DNA from: Pseudomonadota bacterium | Lineage (GTDB): Bacteria > Bdellovibrionota > Bacteriovoracia > Bacteriovoracales > Bacteriovoracaceae | Reading direction: 5' to 3' | Assembly: GCA_027487515.1 (NCBI GenBank) | Contig: JAIYDL010000016.1 | Coordinates: 372,001 to 436,000 of the forward strand | DNA length: 64,000 nucleotides | Shown here: one piece after another, positions 58,662 to 64,000 of the stretch | Position numbering within the stretch: position 1 is the stretch's first letter | How the letters are laid out: each line of letters starts with the position of its first letter | Program-made: the position numbers and the translations under genes | Notes under the pieces: generated by a model | The model's database searches: none | What the model was told of the DNA's origin: nothing | Seen by the model: only the letters and a program-made list of their open reading frames with translations

Positions 58662-59285
58662 TTACTTTTCTTCCACGACGAAGACGTCGCGCTTGTAGAA
58701 GAGGACCTTTTTCTGACGGATCTTGTAGTCTCTGACGGTGCTCAAAGTGCTGAGGTCGTAGATGGCCTTTCTGCTGTCGTACTCTTTCTGGCGGGCCACG
58801 ACCGTGAAGCTGTCACTCTCGGAGTCTCCGAGGGCCGGCAGGTCTTTGAACTGGATCTTCATCTCGTCGCGCATCCACGAGTCGGCCGTTCCGTACTGGG
58901 CACAGTAGGTTTCTGGAACGGGGCAGGTGCGCTCCCGCTGCACTCTCTCTATCCGGTAGGTTTCCTCAAACCGGAGGCACTCATTGTTGTGGGGATTGGT
59001 TCTCGCACAGACCCTCCCGGCCGGGACCCTGCGCTCAATGAGATCGTAGCCGCAGTGAATGCCCGAGGTCCGCACAACGACGCGAGTTTCGTGGCGCTCG
59101 CAAACGGAGACTTTCAGTGGAATGCTAAACGACAGCTCCACGGTCTCGGGGGTCTTATTCGTCCGAAGGATCGTGGCCCGGTCTCCTCTGACTTCGATCT
59201 TTTCTGCGTTGAGCTCGATGGGCGCTGTTTGCGCCAGGGCCGCGAGAGAAAGACTGAGGGTGGCAATAGTGAGTAGACGTTTCAT
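58662..59285 (-). CDS. Secreted cysteine-containing hypothetical protein
   Basis: The 207-residue protein has a signal peptide (MKRLLTIATLSLSLAALAQT, cleaved near residue 19) and six cysteines in its middle part (VCERHETR, IHCGYDLI, VCARTNPHNNEC, TCPVPETYC), likely forming disulfides. The rest is strand-rich. No family recognised. It converges with the preceding gene. Confidence 0.65.
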   Translation of the reverse strand: MKRLLTIATLSLSLAALAQTAPIELNAEKIEVRGDRATILRTNKTPETVELSFSIPLKVSVCERHETRVVVRTSGIHCGYDLIERRVPAGRVCARTNPHNNECLRFEETYRIERVQRERTCPVPETYCAQYGTADSWMRDEMKIQFKDLPALGDSESDSFTVVARQKEYDSRKAIYDLSTLSTVRDYKIRQKKVLFYKRDVFVVEEK

Positions 59286-59712
59286 CCGAAGCCTCCTTTG
59301 ACTTGACCGGACCCCCTTATACCACTTCTGAGAGCACGCACTTCACAGGCGGTAGAACTTACACATCCTTTCAGACGGAGCTTGTCTGAAAAAAGCCTGA
59401 GCTGGTGCTAAGGGTCTAAGTGACCCCGAGCACGGAGCTATTTTGGCCACCGGCCTTGGCCTAAATGCCCCTGCGATCGGTACGGCATTTTTGGCACCCC
59501 TCGGTAACCTCCTGTTATCCATCGGTTCGTTTACTTGGCATGGTTCATGCTCAATGGATTTCCAAGAGACGGGGGCACACTCACGGATGAGTGGTCAGGA
59601 AACGGACTTTCACCCTTGTTCTCCAATGGAACACCAGGGAATGGCAGTTCGGTTTAAGAAGGATTTTAGACCGAAGCACACTCAAGGATGACTACTTTTT
59701 AAGGAGAGCTTT
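59286..59712. other. Intergenic region upstream of the DksA-like gene
   Basis: About 430 bases without a credible gene. An 82-codon open frame (59443-59691) lacks a ribosome site and covers a sigma-54-like element, so I treat it as chance. A gc-rich imperfect repeat (ccggccttggcc at 59451-59462) and a sigma-54-like site (59535-59551) are the only structures noticed. A long untranslated leader of the DksA-like gene would fall in its second half. Confidence 0.6.
59535..59551 (+). promoter_or_regulatory. Sigma-54-like promoter upstream of the DksA-like gene
   Basis: ttggcatggttcatgct has the GG and GC elements exactly ten bases apart, with TTGGCAT at -24 and ATGC at -12. It matches the RpoN consensus less well than the site at 19213 (T for C and A for T). 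Transcription would start near 59562 and give a leader of about 150 bases. Confidence 0.45.
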
Positions 59713-60189
59713 ATGGAAAAAGCAACGATCGAACACTTCAAGAACCTATTCCTCGAGATCTTGTCGGAAGAAGAGATCTTCGAAGGAAAACTCTTACCAG
59801 TGACGCTGGAAGGAGACGAAGTGGATATCGTTTCCGTGGAGAAGGAGAACCAGATGGATTTCCGGCTGAGAGCGCGGAATGCGATCTACCTGAAGAAAGT
59901 CCGCAAGTCCCTCCAGAAAATCGAAGACGGCAGCTTCGGTGAGTGCGAAGACTGCAGCGCGGAGATTTCTCATAACCGGCTCCTCGCGAGACCCACCGCT
60001 GACCTCTGCATCCATTGCAAAGAGGTCGAAGAAAAAGAAGAGAATCAAATGGTTCACCGGAACCGGAATTCGGTGAAGAATGGTCGGGTCCTACCGATCG
60101 AACACCTCGACCGGACCTACAGGGCCGATGAAACCGGCACCTCGAACTTCCAGGTGAGCCACATGGACTACCAGGACATCGTGAGCTAG
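59713..60189 (+). CDS. DksA/TraR-type zinc-finger protein
   Basis: The 158-residue protein has the DksA/TraR four-cysteine zinc finger: Cys78, Cys81, Cys99 and Cys102 (GECEDCSAEISHNRLLARPTADLC-x2-C in outline), preceded by a helical segment with KKVRKSLQKIEDGSFG. These proteins act on RNA polymerase's secondary channel and can mediate the stringent response. The coiled-coil is shorter than in E. coli DksA and lacks a clear DxxDxA tip, and about 50 residues follow the finger, so its effect on transcription is open. AAGGAGAG precedes the ATG. Confidence 0.8.
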   Translation: MEKATIEHFKNLFLEILSEEEIFEGKLLPVTLEGDEVDIVSVEKENQMDFRLRARNAIYLKKVRKSLQKIEDGSFGECEDCSAEISHNRLLARPTADLCIHCKEVEEKEENQMVHRNRNSVKNGRVLPIEHLDRTYRADETGTSNFQVSHMDYQDIVS

Positions 60190-60210
60190 GTCGTTTTGAA
60201 CACAATTTAT

Positions 60211-60241
60211 GGTCGAGGCCCTCGGACTGAGGGCCTCGACC
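60211..60241. terminator. Strong 13-bp hairpin between convergent genes
   Basis: ggtcgaggccctc and gagggcctcgacc pair perfectly around a five-base loop. It fills the gap between the stop codons of the DksA-like gene and htpG, so it probably serves both. There is no T-tract. Confidence 0.65.
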
Positions 60242-60244
60242 AGT

Positions 60245-62122
60245 TTAGACGATGAACTGTGAGAGCTCCTGAACGAGCGCCTGGGATCGGGCCACGAACC
60301 GCTCTCTCTCCTCCGAGCTGAGGCCCTCGGAAGACAGGGAGGCGAGATCTTGCACGTGGTGACAGATCTTTTCCGCGAGCTCTTTCTTCTCCCCCTTCTC
60401 CCAAATCCTCAGAGCATTTTGCACGAGAGTGTTCCGAGGATTCACGATGAGCGTCTTCTTAAGAGGAGCGGCAAAGGCCGATTGTCCCATGGACTTGGTC
60501 ATCTGCTGGAAGCGCTTCATCGTCTCGTCGACCTTAAAGTACGCACTCGAGGACGAAGCCTTAAGGCTTTTCACTTCGACGTCGAGCCGTCCCTCGATGG
60601 TCTTGTCTTCGCCTACGAGGACCTGCTTGAAGAAGTCCTTGATCCGGACATCGTCGGCCGTGGTATCCCCGACCTCGAGGAGCGTTTCCGCCGCAGCGTC
60701 GATCGCGGTGAACTTGAAACTCGTCTCCCCCTGTTTCTTGTACTCACAGTGTTGCATGAAGTGTGGGTCGATGTATTGATCTGTTTCAAGCACCTGGATC
60801 CCTTCGGCCAGGAGCTGTCTTCGGAGGGCCTCGTCGGACATGTTCTTCTCGAAGTAGACGTACTTCTCCTTGAGCTTCTCTTTGGCCGACTCCGGAACCG
60901 AGGCCTGGTACTCCTCGAGCGTCACGAGCTTTTCCGAGCTATTCTTAAAGAGGACGAATCTTCGCATGATTTCATCGAACTTCTCATCTTGCATGCATCC
61001 GTATTTGACGAAGAGGCCGATGTCCTCCCAGGCCTTCTCGAAGCGCTCCCGGTCACTGTTGAAGAGCTTCTTCAAGGACTCCGCAACTTTCTTGATGATG
61101 TAGTTCGAGATTTTTTTTATGTTCGGGTCTCCCTGGAGGGCGGACCGCGATACGTTGAGCGGAATGTCGACGGAGTCGATGGCACCCTTCAACAGGCCCA
61201 GGAAGTCCGGAACGACGTTTTTCACGTTATCCGACACGAAGACTTGCTTACAGTAGAGCTTGATCCCGTTATCCTGCACAGGCTTGTTCGGGTTGAGCTT
61301 CGGGAAGAAGAGGATGCCTTGGAGCGTGAACGGGTGGTCCACATTTAAGTGAAGCCAGAAGAGGGGCTCCTGCTCCATGGGGAAGAGTTTCCGGTAAAAT
61401 GTTTTATAGTCTTCGTCTGTGAGAGACGTCGGATCTTTTCTCCAAAGAGGCCGGGTTTCGTTGACGATCTCCTCGCTTGCGTCCTTGGCCGTGACGTCCA
61501 AGAGCGCGATCGGGTGTGGCATGAAATCGCAGTAGCGCGTCAGAGTTTCGTGGAGCTTCCATCGATCCAGGAACTCCTCTCCATCCGGGCCGACCGTGAG
61601 TGTGATCTTCGTTCCAACGTCACTCCTCGTCGAGCTGCCAAACTCGTAGTCCGTGTCGCCATGGCAGGTCCAGAGTGTCGGGGCGGCGCCGGGAGTCATC
61701 GAAAGAGTTTCGACTTCTACCTTTTCTGCCACCATGAACGCGGAGTAGAAACCGAGACCAAATTTCCCAATGATCTCATCCTTCGCACTCGCGTTCCCTA
61801 CATCTTTCATCTTCTGAACAAACTCTTCGGCCCCGGAGAAGGCGAGCTGGGCGATGTACTTTTCAACCTCGGCCTCGGTCATCCCGATGCCGTTGTCCTC
61901 AATCGTAATGGTTTTGTTTTCCTTGTTAACCTCGAGTCTGACTTTCCCCTCCGGAACTTCGTGGCCTTGGGACCGAGCGATGGTGTGGCGCTTCGTAATC
62001 GCGTCCGACGCGTTCGAGACAAGTTCTCGGACGAAAATGTCGTGCTCTGAGTAAAGCCATTTCTTAATGATCGGGAAGATGTCATTCGTCTTAACAGAAA
62101 TCGAACCTTTGCGGGCAGTCAT
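60245..62122 (-). CDS. htpG: Chaperone HtpG (Hsp90)
   Basis: HtpG is the bacterial Hsp90 chaperone. The 625-residue protein has the GHKL ATPase domain (NDIFPIIKKWLYSEHDIFVREL with the catalytic Glu, SNASDA, DNGIGM, GKFGLGFYSAFMV), the middle domain (LLKGAIDSVDIPLNVSRSALQG) and a C-terminal dimerisation domain. The ATG at 62122 has GGAGG four bases upstream; a start 12 codons earlier would run into the ribosome site region. Confidence 0.97.
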   Translation of the reverse strand: MTARKGSISVKTNDIFPIIKKWLYSEHDIFVRELVSNASDAITKRHTIARSQGHEVPEGKVRLEVNKENKTITIEDNGIGMTEAEVEKYIAQLAFSGAEEFVQKMKDVGNASAKDEIIGKFGLGFYSAFMVAEKVEVETLSMTPGAAPTLWTCHGDTDYEFGSSTRSDVGTKITLTVGPDGEEFLDRWKLHETLTRYCDFMPHPIALLDVTAKDASEEIVNETRPLWRKDPTSLTDEDYKTFYRKLFPMEQEPLFWLHLNVDHPFTLQGILFFPKLNPNKPVQDNGIKLYCKQVFVSDNVKNVVPDFLGLLKGAIDSVDIPLNVSRSALQGDPNIKKISNYIIKKVAESLKKLFNSDRERFEKAWEDIGLFVKYGCMQDEKFDEIMRRFVLFKNSSEKLVTLEEYQASVPESAKEKLKEKYVYFEKNMSDEALRRQLLAEGIQVLETDQYIDPHFMQHCEYKKQGETSFKFTAIDAAAETLLEVGDTTADDVRIKDFFKQVLVGEDKTIEGRLDVEVKSLKASSSSAYFKVDETMKRFQQMTKSMGQSAFAAPLKKTLIVNPRNTLVQNALRIWEKGEKKELAEKICHHVQDLASLSSEGLSSEERERFVARSQALVQELSQFIV

Positions 62123-62179
62123 AGTTCCTCCAATGGGCCTGAATTGTCGTCTTGTCATTTAGCGTAATAATCCTTACAA

Positions 62180-62207
62180 AAGATAAGAACACTTTCATGA
62201 ACGTCAA
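62180..62207 (-). promoter_or_regulatory. Candidate promoter for htpG
   Basis: On the minus strand TTGACG (62207-62202) and TATCTT (62185-62180) are 16 bases apart, about 60 bases before the htpG ATG. This fits a sigma-70 promoter; no heat-shock (sigma-32) element was recognised. Confidence 0.4.
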
Positions 62208-62222
62208 GGGTAAGTCCAGCGC

Positions 62223-62744
62223 ATGGCCAACGAAATAGTTTCCCTTTGTGTCCTCGCGACCGGTGGCACCATCGAGAAAATCTACGATGAGCTCGAGGGG
62301 TCCCTTCAGAACCGCGACACCATCGTCAAGAACAAGATCCTGCAGAAGCTCCGGCTTCCGTACACGGACATTTCGGTGAAACAAATCATGTCCAAGGATT
62401 CCCTCACCATGGATGACGCCGACCGGGCCTTCATCTTGAGCTCTCTCCGGACCCATGAGAGTGGTGGCCATCCGATCGTCATTCTCCATGGCACCGATAC
62501 CATGGACCTCACTTCCAAATACTGCTTTGACCACTACCCTCAGGTTACGGTTCCGGTTGTCTTCACGGGTGCCATGAAACCGCTGGGGTTTGACGATTCG
62601 GATGCGGCCCAGAATGTGATCGAGGCGATCTTCGCCGCCCGGATCATGCCTCCGGGGTACTACGTGACGTTTCACGGGAAGCTCTTTCGAGTGCCCAACT
62701 TCCGAAAAAATAAAGAGCGCGGAACTTTTGAGGAGATCGAATGA
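62223..62744 (+). CDS. Short asparaginase-domain protein
   Basis: The 173-residue protein covers only the N-terminal domain of bacterial type L-asparaginases: TGGTIEKIYD (catalytic Thr), HGTDTMDLTS (second Thr-Asp pair) and FTGAMKPLGFDDSDAAQN (catalytic Lys). The C-terminal domain (about 150 residues) is absent, and the protein ends cleanly, so it is a known kind of short relative and not an obvious truncation. Substrate unknown. Its stop overlaps the nuclease start (ATGA). Confidence 0.75.
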   Translation: MANEIVSLCVLATGGTIEKIYDELEGSLQNRDTIVKNKILQKLRLPYTDISVKQIMSKDSLTMDDADRAFILSSLRTHESGGHPIVILHGTDTMDLTSKYCFDHYPQVTVPVVFTGAMKPLGFDDSDAAQNVIEAIFAARIMPPGYYVTFHGKLFRVPNFRKNKERGTFEEIE

Positions 62745-63574
62745 TGAAACTACTGTCGACTTTTTTTTTCTTGGTATTCTCCGTCAAGGTGCTCGCTTGG
62801 GGGCCGACCGGACATCGCGTCGTAGGCCTTGTTGCAGAGAAAAACCTTAACCGGGCCGTGCGAGAGAAAGTGACCCGAATCCTGGGAGGTCATTCTTTGT
62901 CGCGAGTCTCGAACTGGCCCGATGAAATCAAATCGGAGCCCGGGACTTTTGGACACACCTACAACTGGCACTACACTGATTGGAAAGATCAAGACCAGGC
63001 CCACGACGAGTCGAACTCCTCGGGGCGCTTAATCGGGGCCATCAACGAGCAGCTCGCGGTGATCAAAGACTCGAAGGCGACCGCAGAGAAGAAGGCATTC
63101 GCCTTAAAGTTTTTAGTCCATTTGGTCGGGGATCTCCACCAGCCTCTCCATGTCGGGAATGGCCTTGATCGCGGGGGAAACACCTGCAAAGTTCAGTTCC
63201 ATGGCCAGCCCACGAACCTCCATGCCCTGTGGGATGAGGGGCTCATTGACTTCACGAAGCTCAGTTTCACAGAGCTCGCCGATTTTGTTTCCAAGGGCCA
63301 CGCGCCGCAACTGGTGGCAGCTTGGAAGGCGGGGGAGCCAGTGGCCTGGGCGAAAGAGTCAAAGGAACTTCGGAACGAGGTCTATCCGCTGGACGTGACT
63401 CCGAGTAAGACTGCCGGGGAGCGGAAGTACTGCCAGGTTAGCGGAACTCTGTCCCCTGAAGACACTCCCAAGCTCGCGTACGAATACAGTTACAAGTTTG
63501 TTCCGGTGATCGAACGCCGGCTCTACCAGGCGGGTCTGCGGTTAGCGTCTCTCCTTAATCAGGCCGTAAAGTAG
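62741..63574 (+). CDS. Secreted S1/P1-type nuclease
   Basis: The 277-residue protein has a signal peptide cleaved before Trp20, so the mature protein begins WGPTGHR, as in S1/P1 nucleases where the N-terminal Trp binds zinc. Further zinc ligands lie in the WPDE, HYTDW, FLVHLVGDLHQPLH and NLHALWDEGL segments. The family cuts single-stranded DNA and RNA and has 3'-nucleotidase activity. Export implies use of external or periplasmic nucleic acids, as food or during predation. GAGGAG precedes the ATG. Confidence 0.9.
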   Translation: MMKLLSTFFFLVFSVKVLAWGPTGHRVVGLVAEKNLNRAVREKVTRILGGHSLSRVSNWPDEIKSEPGTFGHTYNWHYTDWKDQDQAHDESNSSGRLIGAINEQLAVIKDSKATAEKKAFALKFLVHLVGDLHQPLHVGNGLDRGGNTCKVQFHGQPTNLHALWDEGLIDFTKLSFTELADFVSKGHAPQLVAAWKAGEPVAWAKESKELRNEVYPLDVTPSKTAGERKYCQVSGTLSPEDTPKLAYEYSYKFVPVIERRLYQAGLRLASLLNQAVK

Positions 63575-63742
63575 CCTCAGAATTAGGGCAACTGATTTCG
63601 TCAGATATGGTCAGGTCTCGATCCTAACCCTGCGGTAGGAGAGTGACTCTTTATTCCGGGATGACCTGGGTGGCCTTCCCAGGGATAATCACTTTAAGAA
63701 TGTGGGGGAATTTGACCGATAGGTCTCTTGAGGTCTGTGACC

Positions 63743-64000
63743 ATGGATAATTTTAACTTCGGGAAGCAACTTCTAAGTCAACTCCTGGTGGGGGTGCTCA
63801 TCCTCTCGGGTTGCACACCCGCGGACATGCCCTCGAGGACAAACCTAAGTGAAACGGGAAACATCGCCTGTCCGGTGGGAACGACCTGCGCCGGCGGCGG
63901 TGAGAACACGACCATCGGGGGGGGGACCACACTTCCTCCCAAGGTCGAGCTCCGGCATCTCATCGAGCCGAACCTATCCACCGACACGAGCTACTCAACG
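63743..64000 (+). CDS. Lipoprotein, N-terminal fragment
   Basis: The frame is open to the right edge (86 codons) from an ATG at 63743, with GAGGT eight bases upstream. The N-terminus is a lipoprotein signal (VLILSGC, Cys24). A low-complexity Thr/Gly-rich part (GGGTTLPP) with two more cysteines follows. The remaining gene lies outside the window, so no family can be given. Confidence 0.65.
   Translation, partial: MDNFNFGKQLLSQLLVGVLILSGCTPADMPSRTNLSETGNIACPVGTTCAGGGENTTIGGGTTLPPKVELRHLIEPNLSTDTSYST

Noticed and set aside
59443-59691. 82-codon open frame before the DksA-like gene
   Set aside because: No ribosome site, odd composition, and overlap with the sigma-54-like element.
60350-61348. 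332-codon open frame on the plus strand across htpG
   Set aside because: Antisense to well conserved HtpG sequence; no recognisable protein.
63665-63683. cctggg/cccagg hairpin after the nuclease gene as a terminator
   Set aside because: Only six base pairs with a seven-base loop, no T-tract and about 90 bases from the stop codon; too weak to call.

Overview
The window looks like a chromosomal segment of a Gram-negative, aerobically respiring bacterium with LPS. The signs are an LptE-like lipoprotein, HldD, an Mla-type lipid transport locus, TatC and a complete 14-subunit complex I. Moderately high GC, many small secreted or lipid-anchored proteins of unknown family, sigma-54-type promoters and secreted hydrolases fit the Bdellovibrionota / former Deltaproteobacteria. 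That placement is inference from gene content only, not from a marker-gene comparison.

Layout. 1-8341 (mostly minus strand): the start of nusB, nrdR with a NrdR-box-like site, a Kazal-type lipoprotein with glyA, a TSUP permease on the plus strand, and a fatty acid synthesis block (yceD-rpmF, terminator, fabH-fabD-fabG-acpP, hairpin, fabF). 8404-16989 (plus): a shikimate-kinase-like gene, a pseudo-receiver protein, alr, mlaE-mlaF-mlaD, a GYF-like membrane protein split by an A11 tract, and a TrmN6-like methyltransferase. 16949-24147: dciA (minus), lptE-holA (plus), a secreted protein behind a strong sigma-54-type promoter, then a minus-strand redox/heme operon (membrane protein, bolA, grxD, protoporphyrinogen-oxidase-like gene, methyltransferase). 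24268-27857: a DnaQ-DinG helicase and a convergent unknown gene. 28178-42110: nuoABCDEFGHIJKLMN plus an acylphosphatase-like gene, closed by an intrinsic terminator.

42242-47354 holds tRNA-Leu(UAA) and the most unusual part of the window. Five tightly packed plus-strand genes encode a lipoprotein-like protein, a NuoB-like protein with no N2 cluster ligands, a fused NuoC-NuoD-like protein without the quinone-site His and Tyr, a NuoI-like protein with ligands for only one [4Fe-4S] cluster, and a membrane fatty acid desaturase. This looks like a complex I Q-module that kept its fold but lost its redox centres.

47406-64000: a minus-strand operon (D-2-hydroxyacid dehydrogenase, arginase-family hydrolase, aat, frameshifted ankyrin gene), map followed by a tandem Bfd-type iron-sulfur protein, tatC, the spermidine genes speE-speB, hldD with a stand-alone FliG C-terminal domain protein, a DksA/TraR-type zinc-finger protein, htpG, a short asparaginase-domain protein, a secreted S1/P1 nuclease, and the start of another lipoprotein. 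Two genes carry frameshifts at homopolymers (A11 near 15257-15267; five As near 47881-47885). These could be read errors, slippage sites or real decay. No CRISPR array, insertion sequence, integrase or rRNA was seen.
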